A program made the position numbers and the translations under genes. Positions 26,874-35,793 of a stretch of DNA of 50,017 nucleotides are shown here, one piece after another. The notes below the pieces were generated by a model, which saw only the letters and a program-made list of their open reading frames with translations, made no database searches and was not told where the DNA came from. Position 1 is the stretch's first letter; each line of letters opens with the position of its first letter. Source of the DNA: Candidatus Alistipes intestinigallinarum (GTDB lineage Bacteria > Bacteroidota > Bacteroidia > Bacteroidales > Rikenellaceae); NCBI GenBank assembly GCA_019115745.1, contig DXDA01000028.1, forward strand, positions 1 through 50,017, written 5' to 3'.

Positions 26874-28373
26874 CTATTTTTTATAGTCGGCCTCGTATTT
26901 GACACCGTCGTAATCCAGCTCTTCGTCGAAAAGCGTCTCGCAAACCCGCTCCAATGCCTGAAGCTGCGTCAGCTTCTCGCCCGAACTCGTGCCTATGGGC
27001 GTCGTATCGAACGAGTTCGACGGATGGAACGGATTCATGCCGTAGATGACCACACTCTTGTAGAGGTCGCGTACCTCCTCCAGATCCGCTACTTTCGGCC
27101 AGCTCGGAGAGTTGCTGTTGAAGTTGTAGTTGTGCAGGGCAAAACGATTGCTCGGAAGCCCCGGGAATTCCGACAACTTGGCCACCCAACTGTCGCTGTA
27201 GTCCACCATAACGTAGTCGATATAGTCGCCCGGCTGCCAGATCTTGCCGGTCGGATCTTCGAACTTGCAGCCTTCGCTCGTCATGTTCTGGATCGCTCCC
27301 AGACGGTAGGCAATCACCATCCGATCGGGCATCAATTGCTTGACACGGTACATCAGGTCGGCTGCGGCTTCGGCCGTATTGGTGGGGTAGAAGCCCGTCG
27401 GTGCGGGATCCTGCAGGGCGGTGTACTCATCGTCGAAGAAGACGCCGTCCAACGAGTAGGTGTCGCAGATGATCTTCAACTCCTTGGCAAAGGCCTCGGC
27501 CGTGGCCGGCATCAGATTGGCGACTCCGGCGTGCGTGTGGTACGGCGTGATGGCCAAAACAACCTTCATGCCCCGATCCTGCAACGGCTTGAGGTACTTG
27601 TCGCGGTTGTTCAGAATGCTCTTGATTTGCTCGTTGACCAGGGCGTGAACCGTGCCCGTCGTCTCGTCCAGTATGATGTTGTCCGAGAAGAGAACTACGA
27701 TGTCATAGAAGTATTTGCCTGAATCCTTCAGTTTGAAACTCAGTGCATTGAGTGGGTTCACGTCGTTGGTCTCCAGGACGCAGAGAACCTTCGAGCGGTC
27801 ATCGCCCTTGTTGCAGTCGCCCGGATTCTCCACTACATTCAGGAAAATCAGGTACTCGCTGTCCTCGGTGTTCATCTTCAGCGATCCCGAAACCACCGTG
27901 GCTCGCAGCGGAATGACGTACGTATTGCCGGCCGTCTGCTCCCCGGACAACGTATAGCTGAGATTCAGCGCCGTTGAGCGCTGGCTCGACGCCTCCAGCG
28001 TGAAATGCTCCTCCGGAAGCGTCACCTGACTCTCCGGAAGCGCCTCGTACATGTTGCCCGTCCGGTCGTTGTAGGCCTCGACCAGCTCCGGAGCGTAGGT
28101 CAGCGACACCTCGCTGACACCCTCGCCGGGTTTCGTCGCCCGAAGGTAGAGCGAGACCGTTCCGTTGCCCTCGACCCGAACTTCCGTCGTGTGGCTGCCG
28201 CGCAGCGAGTTCTCGTCCGTCAGATAGCCTTTCTGGATCGTCGTCGGGGTGATGCCGCTGTTGTCTGCGGGCTCCGTCCCGATCTCCGTCTGGTTGCAGC
28301 CTCCGGCAAGGCCCGCCGTCAGCAGAACCGCCAGCGAAAGGGCTGTGCGTTTTATGATTGCGTATGTCTTCAT
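26874..28373 (-). CDS. Endo-beta-N-acetylglucosaminidase, DUF1735 plus GH18, lipoprotein
   Basis: A 499-residue lipoprotein (lipobox LLTAGLAGGC, Cys26). Residues about 40-185 are a DUF1735-type beta-sandwich. Residues about 192-480 are a GH18 barrel of the EndoF/EndoH type: KVLCVLETNDVNPLNAL opens it, GMKVVLAITPYHTHAG is strand 3, and SLDGVFFDDEY is strand 4 with Asp314 and the catalytic acid Glu316. Compared with the DxxDxDxE consensus, the second Asp is Phe312; the residues needed for catalysis remain. Such enzymes cut the chitobiose core of N-glycans and free the glycan from protein. In a SusCD operon with glycan-binding lipoproteins it resembles the high-mannose N-glycan locus of Bacteroides thetaiotaomicron (around BT_3987). 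Glycan specificity cannot be told. Confidence 0.88.
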   Translation of the reverse strand: MKTYAIIKRTALSLAVLLTAGLAGGCNQTEIGTEPADNSGITPTTIQKGYLTDENSLRGSHTTEVRVEGNGTVSLYLRATKPGEGVSEVSLTYAPELVEAYNDRTGNMYEALPESQVTLPEEHFTLEASSQRSTALNLSYTLSGEQTAGNTYVIPLRATVVSGSLKMNTEDSEYLIFLNVVENPGDCNKGDDRSKVLCVLETNDVNPLNALSFKLKDSGKYFYDIVVLFSDNIILDETTGTVHALVNEQIKSILNNRDKYLKPLQDRGMKVVLAITPYHTHAGVANLMPATAEAFAKELKIICDTYSLDGVFFDDEYTALQDPAPTGFYPTNTAEAAADLMYRVKQLMPDRMVIAYRLGAIQNMTSEGCKFEDPTGKIWQPGDYIDYVMVDYSDSWVAKLSEFPGLPSNRFALHNYNFNSNSPSWPKVADLEEVRDLYKSVVIYGMNPFHPSNSFDTTPIGTSSGEKLTQLQALERVCETLFDEELDYDGVKYEADYKK

Positions 28374-28401
28374 AAATCTTGCTTTTCTTCGTTGTTATTA
28401 C

Positions 28402-29601
28402 CTATTTCGCGGGAAGTTCCACCGAATTCCACGTCAGCACCTTCGTCGCCGAAGCGTCGTTCCCGTACGACGAGTAGTCGGTCACCGTCGTACCGTTGCC
28501 GTCGTTGAATTTCCAGTAGGCGACCAGGTTGTAGTTCGTGGCCGGATCGTAGATCTTGTAGAAGTGGTTCGTGGCGTTGATCTCCTCCTCGCTCAGAACC
28601 TTGTTCCAGACACGGACCTCCGCGATGTCGCCGTCCAGATAGCGGTCCTCATCATACGAGTAGCCGATCCAGAAACTCCGTTCCGTCTCCGTCTCCTCCT
28701 TGTAGTAGCGGCCCCAGTTGACGTTGCCCGTGAAGGTCGTGAACGTCTGGGGCGTCTTTTTGACACCGTTGATGTAGACATTCACCTCGTGCGTCGAACT
28801 GTCGTACGTCACGGCGATATGCGTCCATTCGTCCGCCTTGACCGTCCAGTCCGACGACGTCAGTTTCTCGTCGTTCGTTGCACCTGGCATGCGGCCGGCG
28901 ATCTGAAGCTGATTGTTCGGTGCCGTATCGCCGAAGCGGAGCAGGAAGTGGGCCTCGACGCCCATCAGGGTCGAGATGTTGCTGCCGCGTCCGTCGGCGA
29001 AGGCGTCCACCTTCACCAGCGCTTCGGCCGTCAACCGGGAGAGATTCTGCAGCACATGGGCATTGTTCCACTTCGGAACGCACACCGAATTCTCGCGCAG
29101 GTTCGCGACCGTGTTGACCAGCGATGCCTCCTTGACAACGAAATAGACCGTCCGGCGGCTCGCAAGCGCCGCAATGCTGGAGCCCTCGATCGAAACCGGA
29201 AGCACGTAAACCTGCTCCTTGTCGAGCGTCAGCAGGTTCTTGAAGCGCACTTCAACCCCGTTCGATACCGTCGCCCCGGCGGGGATCGTCACCGTCGCCT
29301 CCGGAATTTCGTAATACTCCTCCGGCAGCAGGGTGGCTGCAGCCGAGTAGGCCGTGTTGTACCATGCAACCTGAGTCCCGTCGACCGCATAGGTGAACGT
29401 GACATCCGTCGAGGCCGGCATCGCAAGCTCCGCCTGCAGCGTCCGCGTGTAGCTATCGGCTTCCTCCTCGACGTAGACCATGCCGACCTGGTCCGTCGTG
29501 TTGTAAATTCTGTTGTCGAAACTCTCCATGTCGTCCTGGCACGAAACCAGCACGCCCGCTCCGGCCAGCAACATGAAGATCTGTTTGATATGGCGTTTCA
29601 T
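28402..29601 (-). CDS. DUF1735 and LamG-type lipoprotein, probable surface glycan-binding protein
   Basis: A 399-residue lipoprotein (lipobox LAGAGVLVSC, Cys21, then QDD). Residues about 35-155 match the DUF1735 N-terminal domain also found in the GH18 protein next door. Residues about 185-385 form a concanavalin-like LamG fold: TAEALVKVDAF, EWTHIAVTYDSSTHEVNVYINGVKK, DGDIAEVRVWNKVLSEEEI and LVAYWKFNDGNGTTVTDYS are characteristic. No catalytic residues are evident. Encoded between the GH18-like pseudoenzyme and the GH18 endoglycosidase, it is likely to hold glycoprotein glycans at the cell surface. Gaps of about 30 bases or less on either side place it in the operon. Confidence 0.86.
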   Translation of the reverse strand: MKRHIKQIFMLLAGAGVLVSCQDDMESFDNRIYNTTDQVGMVYVEEEADSYTRTLQAELAMPASTDVTFTYAVDGTQVAWYNTAYSAAATLLPEEYYEIPEATVTIPAGATVSNGVEVRFKNLLTLDKEQVYVLPVSIEGSSIAALASRRTVYFVVKEASLVNTVANLRENSVCVPKWNNAHVLQNLSRLTAEALVKVDAFADGRGSNISTLMGVEAHFLLRFGDTAPNNQLQIAGRMPGATNDEKLTSSDWTVKADEWTHIAVTYDSSTHEVNVYINGVKKTPQTFTTFTGNVNWGRYYKEETETERSFWIGYSYDEDRYLDGDIAEVRVWNKVLSEEEINATNHFYKIYDPATNYNLVAYWKFNDGNGTTVTDYSSYGNDASATKVLTWNSVELPAK

Positions 29602-29615
29602 CTCTTCGTCCTTGT

Positions 29616-30623
29616 TTATTTGATCGACGGGTTCAGCGTCGAGATCATGTTACGCATGTTCTTGTAGGTGTTGACCGCGTTGAAGTAGTCGCCCGAGAAG
29701 TCGTAGACGCCCACCGCGCGAATCCGGGTGCCCTGCTGCGGCGTGTTGGCCCAGGCGGCCACGGCATCCGTCGCCGGCGTGCCGTCCGTATAGGTCGAAT
29801 ACTTGTTCGTCCCCGAGAGCGGCAGACCCGTGACGACCATGCCGTAGCGGTCGGCGTATTCCGACTGGTAGGCTCTCGTCAGGAGCGTCGTCAGCTCGTT
29901 CGTGGCCGTCGCCGTGCGCCCGTCGAGCAGGAGCATCGAGCAATCCGCCAGGATGCTCTGGTCGAGCAGGTTCTCCGGCGAACCGAGGAATGTCAGCTCG
30001 ACACCCTCGTTGCGCGAACACCAGTCCTTCAGAATGCCGATGAAGCAGTTTTCGTTCTCCATGTACTCCTTCTTCTCCTCCTCGTCCATCAGCGTCGTCT
30101 GTTCGCCGGTGTAGCCGATGCAGATCCCGTCGTAGGGGTACTTCTTCAGCAGCGACAGCGCGTAGGAGAGCGAGTCGGTCAGGTACGAGCGGAACGTACG
30201 GTCCGGATCGTTCGGCGCGATGTTGTTCGTGTAGTCGCTCTTCATCCGGTCGAAGTCGATCGTGTAGATCACCTTCATGCCCTTGTCGTTCTGCAACTCG
30301 GCGATCTGCTCCAGTTCGCTCTGCGTCAGCTTGTCCGGGTAGATCAGGCTCACCACGTCGATGCTGTCGGGGATGTCGCGCAGGTAGTGGGCGCGCGATA
30401 CGGGCACCTTCACGCTGTTGTCGTACCACGCGTAGATCTGCGTGTGATCGCTCTTGCGGTAGGCCCGCAGCGACGCAAGGTATTCGGCGTAAAGCTCCGG
30501 ATTCTCCTCCTCCACGTTCCCGTACTCGAACTTCTGGTTGTCCACGTCGGTCCAGTCGTCGCAGGAGGCGAGTGTCAGTGTGGCCGCCATAAGCAGCACT
30601 CCTATATTGATTCCTTTTTTCAT
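29616..30623 (-). CDS. GH18-like pseudoenzyme lipoprotein
   Basis: A 335-residue lipoprotein (lipobox AATLTLASC, Cys21, then DDW). The body has a GH18-like barrel pattern: IDVVSLIYPD, MKVIYTIDFD and KYPYDGICIGYTGE (about 162-174) correspond to strands 2 to 4. At the strand 4 motif only the first Asp (Asp165) of DxxDxDxE is left; the other positions are Cys168, Gly170 and Thr172, so neither the assisting Asp nor the acid Glu is present. It should therefore be catalytically dead and probably binds glycan. It lies 14 bases after susD, in the position often held by SusE/F-like binding proteins. A different hydrolytic activity cannot be ruled out by eye. Confidence 0.82.
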   Translation of the reverse strand: MKKGINIGVLLMAATLTLASCDDWTDVDNQKFEYGNVEEENPELYAEYLASLRAYRKSDHTQIYAWYDNSVKVPVSRAHYLRDIPDSIDVVSLIYPDKLTQSELEQIAELQNDKGMKVIYTIDFDRMKSDYTNNIAPNDPDRTFRSYLTDSLSYALSLLKKYPYDGICIGYTGEQTTLMDEEEKKEYMENENCFIGILKDWCSRNEGVELTFLGSPENLLDQSILADCSMLLLDGRTATATNELTTLLTRAYQSEYADRYGMVVTGLPLSGTNKYSTYTDGTPATDAVAAWANTPQQGTRIRAVGVYDFSGDYFNAVNTYKNMRNMISTLNPSIK

Positions 30624-30637
30624 CGTTCTCTTGTGAT

Positions 30638-32212
30638 TTATTCGTTAACCAGATCCGGATTGCAGTCCCACCACGTGTGCGTCGAGAACTTGTCTCCGCC
30701 GTCGGGCAGGTCGCGGCCTACGGCGCGCGTCAGGTTGACGCCGTTGGTCTTGTATTCGTCCGAAGGATAGGTCAGACGCCGGGCGAATTTCCCCGTGGCG
30801 ATGTCGCCGCCGCTCAGGTTCACCGCCGTGGGCTGCAGTTTCGGATAGCCCGTGCGGCGGAACTCGGCCCACGCCTCGTGTCCCAGCGGGAAGTTGGCGA
30901 TCCACTTCTGCGTGATGATCTGTTCGAGCTGGAGCTTCGCGGAACTCGGATTCCAGGCCGGAACGCACTCCGTCTGGGGCGTGAAGGTATAGGTGCCGTT
31001 CGGGTCGTTGTAGGTCCCCACCGGCGTGTAGCACGACAGGTAGCTGCTGCTTTCCACGCCCCACTTCTCGAACGAGAGCTCCACGCCGCGGCGGTAGTAG
31101 TTCTCGGCCGTATCGCCCGTGTCCCAGCCGTAGAGCGCCATCTCGGCCCGCAGGAACATCACCTCCGAGACGTTCATCCACAGAATCGGGTCGTTCTGGC
31201 CGATGTTCAGGTTCGAATAGGCCTGGCCCTTGGCAATCGCGTATTCGTTGCCGATGCGCAGACCCCAGTATTCGCTCGTGCGGCCCGTGATCGTGCAGGG
31301 TTTCGCGTAGACGCCGATGCGCGGGTCGTCCCAGCTCTTCATGTAGTTCAGCAGGTCGGCCGACATGCGCGTCTCACCGCCGTTGTACTCGTAGGCAACC
31401 TTGTAGAAGGGGTTGATGTTGATCCCCGAAAGGTAGGCGTTGTCGTCGTTCGTCGCCATGACGCCCAGCTTGCCGTCCGAGGTGTCGATCGCCTCCCGGG
31501 CACGCTGCTCCGCCGTCGTCGGGTCGGCGTAGACCAGACGGATCGCCATGCGCAGCTTCAGCGAATTGGCAAACTTGATCCATTTGTCCAGATCCCCGGC
31601 GTAGACCTTGTCGGCTGCGGCCGAGATCGACGTCCCGCGGTGCTCCATCAGCGTGGCGACCGCCTCGTCCAGCTCCTCGAAGATCTTCGTATAGACCTCC
31701 TTCTGCGTATCCAGCGGCGCCGTCACCTTGCCGTCGGTGCCGATCTGGCTGTAGGGGATCGGCCCGTAGGCGTCCGTGATGCGCTGGAAGGCCGCGGACT
31801 TCACGATCTTGCCCACGGCGAGGATCGCTTCGTCGCTCGTGGCGGCCTGAAGTCCCAGCCAGTTCGAATAGACGTTCGGAATGACGTCCAGGTACATCTT
31901 GCCCAGCCAGTCCTGCGACGGGTTGAAGTACGAGAACGACGTCGCCCACGACTGCGAGTCGGCGAAATAGCCGCCCCAGATGCCGCCCAGCAGGCACTCC
32001 GTAAACTGGTTCAGGTGCTCCTCGGCCGGAATCACGTTGTTCTGCATTCCGCCCAGCAGCGAGCTGATCAGGTATTCGTCGCGCTGCATCTCGTCGGCGG
32101 TAACCTCCGCCCAGTTGCGGTTGTAGTCCATGTAGTCTCCGGTGCACGAGCCCAGCACAAGGCTCCCAAGCAGTCCCGCACCGAAACATATCTTGCTGTA
32201 TATCGTTTTCAT
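30638..32212 (-). CDS. SusD/RagB-family glycan-binding lipoprotein
   Basis: A 524-residue outer membrane lipoprotein (lipobox LLGSLVLGSC, then TGDY). The helical SusD fold is shown by the N-terminal EMQRDEYLISSLLGGMQNNVIP segment, the tetratricopeptide-like helices in the middle, and the closing pattern near GRDLPDGGDKFSTHTWWD; it belongs to the SusD-like_2 branch. SusD proteins form the lid on the SusC channel and hand over captured oligosaccharide. It starts 9 bases after the susC stop, as expected for a pair. The ligand is inferred to be an N-glycan from the downstream GH18. Confidence 0.94.
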   Translation of the reverse strand: MKTIYSKICFGAGLLGSLVLGSCTGDYMDYNRNWAEVTADEMQRDEYLISSLLGGMQNNVIPAEEHLNQFTECLLGGIWGGYFADSQSWATSFSYFNPSQDWLGKMYLDVIPNVYSNWLGLQAATSDEAILAVGKIVKSAAFQRITDAYGPIPYSQIGTDGKVTAPLDTQKEVYTKIFEELDEAVATLMEHRGTSISAAADKVYAGDLDKWIKFANSLKLRMAIRLVYADPTTAEQRAREAIDTSDGKLGVMATNDDNAYLSGININPFYKVAYEYNGGETRMSADLLNYMKSWDDPRIGVYAKPCTITGRTSEYWGLRIGNEYAIAKGQAYSNLNIGQNDPILWMNVSEVMFLRAEMALYGWDTGDTAENYYRRGVELSFEKWGVESSSYLSCYTPVGTYNDPNGTYTFTPQTECVPAWNPSSAKLQLEQIITQKWIANFPLGHEAWAEFRRTGYPKLQPTAVNLSGGDIATGKFARRLTYPSDEYKTNGVNLTRAVGRDLPDGGDKFSTHTWWDCNPDLVNE

Positions 32213-32221
32213 GATCCTTGG

Positions 32222-35200
32222 TTAGAATTTAAGTCTGATGTTGAAGCCCAGGTTCCGCGTCGAAGGCATCATGAAGTTGTCGATGCCCTGGTAGTAGTTG
32301 CCCGTCGTGGCCACGGCCTCCGGGTCGAACGGCGCCTCGCAGTAGATCATCCAGAGGTTGCGCCCCACGAGCGAAATCGTGACGTCCGCGATGTTCCAGA
32401 ACTTCTCCTTCGGGATCGTATAGCCGACCGATACCTCCTGCAGCCGGAAGTTCGTCGCCGAATAGGTGTAGTATTGCGGAAGTCCGCCCTGCGCCGCAAC
32501 GACCGAGTACCAGTTCTCGGCGCTGATCAGGTCGCCGTTGACCACAACGCCCCCGAAGTCGCGCGCGGCGGCCGAGGCCTCCGATACGCCGTAGTAGTCC
32601 ATGTAGGCCTGCGTGGCCGAGTAGACGATGCCGCCCAGGCGTGCCGAGAGCATGAACCCGAAGCTCAGGTTGCCGTAGTTGAAGTCGTTGCGCCAGGCGA
32701 GGTTCGCCTTCGGGAAGACCGAACCCAGCTTGATGTCGTCGACGTCGGTCGTGTTGCTGACCACCTTGCCGTCGGCATCCACGTAGACGTAACCCTTGCT
32801 GTCGCGCCGCAGGTCGGCCGTCGAGTAGAGGTCGCCCAGCGAGCCGCCCTTCTTCAGCAGGAAGCGGGCATAGCCCAGTCCGCCGATGTCCAGGCGGTCG
32901 AGCGTCATCGGCTCGTTCGTGATCGGGATCACGTAGCCCTCCATGAGTTCGAGGATCTCGTTGCGGTTGGCGCTGAAGGTGAAGTTCGACGACCAGCCGA
33001 ATTTACCCCATTCGTTCGAGTAGCCCGCCGAGAGCTCGATACCCTTGTTGCGGACCGAACCCGTCTGGATGTACATCGTCGAGTAGCCGGACGAGGGCGA
33101 GATCCCCGGGTCGAAGGTCTGGTTGTAGGTCTTCGCCGTATAGAGGCTCAGGTCGACGTTGAAGTGCTTCAGGAAGCGGGCCGTCAGACCGATCTCCCAC
33201 GAATCCGTACGTTCGGGTTTCAGCTCGCCCATCGGGTAGTGGGTCTTCGACGACCACTGCTGCGTGGCGTTGTCCCACTCGTAGGTCTGCTGCGCCAGGA
33301 AGCGCGGGATCGGAAGTCCCACCGAGGCGAACGAACCGCGGAGTTTCAGGTAACCGATCCATTTCGGCATCGGAAGCGCCTCGGACAGCACCACCGATGC
33401 GCCCACCGACGGGTAGAAAAAGGACTTCTTCACCGAGAAGTCGCCGGCCAGTTGCGAAGGCCAGTCGCTGCGCCCGGTGAGCGTCAGGAAGTAGGTGTTC
33501 CTGAATCCGGCCTCGACCGATGCGAAGACCGACTGCGTCTGGTCGTGGTAGCTCGACTGGATCCGTTTGGTCTTGCTGTTGTCGAGCTGCATGACGTTGA
33601 AGACGTTGGCGATGCCCGTCGACATGATCGGACCCTCGTTGCTGAAGAGGCTCTGCTGCATGTCCGAATAGGAGGTGCCGAGGTTGGCCTGCAGCGACCA
33701 GTTCTCACCGAACGTCTTGTTGATGTTCACCAGCAGGTCGGCGTAGGTCTGCTTGTCGAGCGTGCGTTCGAGCATGAACGAACCCTTCGACAAGGCGTCC
33801 GAACCCTCGTTCGTCAGCGTCGAGTTCGACGTGGCGTAGAGCTTCTTCGTGTATTCGTTGTTCGAGTTGTCGATCCGCACGCGCCCCGAGACCGACAGCC
33901 AGTCGAGGATCTTGTAGTTCAGGTTGGCGTTGAGCATGTAGCGGTCCTTCCGGTTCTCGCGCAGGTTCCGGTAGGAGATCCAGTAGGGGTTCTGACCCGT
34001 CAGTGCCGAGAACATCTTGTCCGGCCAGTATTGCGTGGCGATCTTGCGGTCCGAATCCCAGCGCTCGTACATCTGGATGTCCGCCCAGTCGTTCCCGCGC
34101 GGAAAGAGGTAGGCCGTCACCAGCGGGTTCGAGTAGGTTCCCTGGTTGACCATGTTCATGTCGCTCTGCTTGATGTACGATGCACCCACGTCGAGCGTCA
34201 TGCGGTCCTTGAGGAACGACGTCGTGTTGCGGAACGTGAAGTTGTAGCGGTCGTAGTCGTTGTTCGGAACCATGCCCTGCGAATTGACGGCCGAGGCCGA
34301 GATGTAGGTCTGGTTCTTCTCGGTTCCCGTCGAAAGCGCTACGGTCTCGGTCGTCACGATACCCGTCTGCAGGAAGTCGCTCGCCGGGTCGTAGCCCTGC
34401 ATCGTGGCCGAATTGAGGCGGGCGCCCCAGCTCTTGTCCACCGACGAGCCGTTCGAACTGCCCGTGCCGTAGCGGTTCTGGAACTCCGGCATCCGGAACG
34501 GACGCAGGAACTCCGTGTTCTGCGACAGCGTCACGCTCAGCGTGCCGGCCTTGCCCTTCTTCGTGGTGATGACGATGGCGCCGTTGGCGGCGTTGTTACC
34601 GTAGAGGGCCGCGGCCGCAGCTCCCGTCAGCACCGAAATCGACTCGATATCCTCGGGGTTGATGTCGGCGATGGCCTCCGTCGTACCGCGCGAGTCGAAC
34701 TCCGTACCGCCCTCGTTGCCGAGGTTGAACATCGGGATACCGTCGATCACGTAGAGGGCGTTCGACGACTGCGAAATCGCCTTGCTGCCTCGCATGACCA
34801 CCTTCGATGCACCGCCGACTCCCGACGACGAGGCGTTGATCGTCACACCGGCCACCTTGCCGTTGAGCGAGTTGATGAAGTTGGCGTCCTTGTTGCCGAT
34901 GATGTCTTCGGAGTTCACCTGCTGGACGTTGTACGAAAGGGCCTTCTCCGAGCGTTTGATACCCAGGGCCGTGACCACGACGGCTCCGATCTCGGCCGTG
35001 CTCTCCTGCATCTGCAGGTCGATGGTCGTCTGGCTCCCGGCGATCCGCTCCTGGGTTTCGTAACCCACGTAGGAGAAGGTGATCTTGGCGCTCGATCCCG
35101 GAACCTTGATACTGTAGTCGCCGTTCAGGTCCGTGACGGTGGCGAAATTCGTCCCCGGAACCAGCACCGTTACGCCGATCAGCGGAAGCCCCGTGGCGTC

Positions 35201-35608
35201 GGTGATCTTACCGGTGATGGTCCGCTCCTGGTCGTCGGGATTTCCCCCCCCCTTGTAGAGCACCACGCGGTTCTCCGCAATCCGGTAGGCGATGCCCGTG
35301 CCGCGCAGCACGTCGTTGACCACGGCATTGATGTCGCTGCTCGAAACATGAGCCGTCACCGTTTGGGCGACGTTGATTTCGTTGTTGTAGAAAAAGGTGT
35401 AGCTGCTTTGCTTCTCGATGCTTTTCAGCACTTGTTCCAGCGGCGTGTCGGTCACGTCGATCCGGATCTGCTGCTGCAAAGCCTCCTGTGCCAGAGCCTC
35501 TTGACTGAAAAGGCCGAGAACGGCGACCGTCACTCCGACAGAGATGCTCCGACGGGTCCGGGCACAAAATTTCAGGCAATAAGTTTTGAACTTATCAAAA
35601 GTTGTCAT
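32222..35608 (-). CDS. SusC/RagA-family TonB-dependent transporter with STN signalling domain
   Basis: An 1128-residue outer membrane importer. After the signal peptide (cleavage near Ala40-Gln41) comes an STN (secretin/TonB short N-terminal) domain at about 45-118, with IDVTDTPLEQVLKSIEKQ. A carboxypeptidase-like regulatory domain follows at about 128-205 (ITGKITDATGLPLIGVTVLV), then the plug with NALYVIDGIPMFN, and a large barrel ending in FNIRLKF. The STN domain is the part that talks to an inner membrane anti-sigma factor, and a FecR gene and an ECF sigma gene lie directly upstream. A run of nine G on the coding strand (35244-35252) encodes Lys-Gly-Gly-Gly between the STN and regulatory domains and is a possible slippage site. 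The frame is intact here. Confidence 0.96.
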   Translation of the reverse strand: MTTFDKFKTYCLKFCARTRRSISVGVTVAVLGLFSQEALAQEALQQQIRIDVTDTPLEQVLKSIEKQSSYTFFYNNEINVAQTVTAHVSSSDINAVVNDVLRGTGIAYRIAENRVVLYKGGGNPDDQERTITGKITDATGLPLIGVTVLVPGTNFATVTDLNGDYSIKVPGSSAKITFSYVGYETQERIAGSQTTIDLQMQESTAEIGAVVVTALGIKRSEKALSYNVQQVNSEDIIGNKDANFINSLNGKVAGVTINASSSGVGGASKVVMRGSKAISQSSNALYVIDGIPMFNLGNEGGTEFDSRGTTEAIADINPEDIESISVLTGAAAAALYGNNAANGAIVITTKKGKAGTLSVTLSQNTEFLRPFRMPEFQNRYGTGSSNGSSVDKSWGARLNSATMQGYDPASDFLQTGIVTTETVALSTGTEKNQTYISASAVNSQGMVPNNDYDRYNFTFRNTTSFLKDRMTLDVGASYIKQSDMNMVNQGTYSNPLVTAYLFPRGNDWADIQMYERWDSDRKIATQYWPDKMFSALTGQNPYWISYRNLRENRKDRYMLNANLNYKILDWLSVSGRVRIDNSNNEYTKKLYATSNSTLTNEGSDALSKGSFMLERTLDKQTYADLLVNINKTFGENWSLQANLGTSYSDMQQSLFSNEGPIMSTGIANVFNVMQLDNSKTKRIQSSYHDQTQSVFASVEAGFRNTYFLTLTGRSDWPSQLAGDFSVKKSFFYPSVGASVVLSEALPMPKWIGYLKLRGSFASVGLPIPRFLAQQTYEWDNATQQWSSKTHYPMGELKPERTDSWEIGLTARFLKHFNVDLSLYTAKTYNQTFDPGISPSSGYSTMYIQTGSVRNKGIELSAGYSNEWGKFGWSSNFTFSANRNEILELMEGYVIPITNEPMTLDRLDIGGLGYARFLLKKGGSLGDLYSTADLRRDSKGYVYVDADGKVVSNTTDVDDIKLGSVFPKANLAWRNDFNYGNLSFGFMLSARLGGIVYSATQAYMDYYGVSEASAAARDFGGVVVNGDLISAENWYSVVAAQGGLPQYYTYSATNFRLQEVSVGYTIPKEKFWNIADVTISLVGRNLWMIYCEAPFDPEAVATTGNYYQGIDNFMMPSTRNLGFNIRLKF

Positions 35609-35793
35609 ACCTTTACTGATTGATGAATGGATTAACTCTGGCAGGTGGCCGCCTGCCGGAGTTCTTGAGATTGATTCATTGTTGACAGCGGGACCTCTTT
35701 TTCGGAAGGGGTTCCGCCTTTTTTTCGGTTCCTGGGTTTATTTCATAGGCTGTAGTTGGTTTTAGGCGGTTGTCGGGTGGAAGAGGGGGCTCT
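35609..35793 (-). other. susC leader region between fecR and susC
   Basis: The 185 bases upstream of susC hold two inverted repeats. GGCAGG (35640-35645) pairs with CCTGCC (35652-35657) in what would be the susC leader. Another near 35688-35717, followed by seven T on the plus strand, would stop antisense reading. I see no clean TAnnTTTG box, which fits control by the linked ECF sigma factor, but I cannot identify its promoter by eye. Confidence 0.35.

Noticed and set aside
26874..30623. Calling both GH18-type proteins active chitinases
   Set aside because: One lacks the catalytic residues, and the other fits the EndoF/EndoH branch with a DUF1735 domain inside a SusCD locus rather than secreted chitinases.
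30677..35623. A 1648-codon open frame on the plus strand opposite susC and susD
   Set aside because: It is antisense to two well-recognised genes, is rich in Arg, Val and His as high-GC shadow frames are, and has no protein-like pattern.
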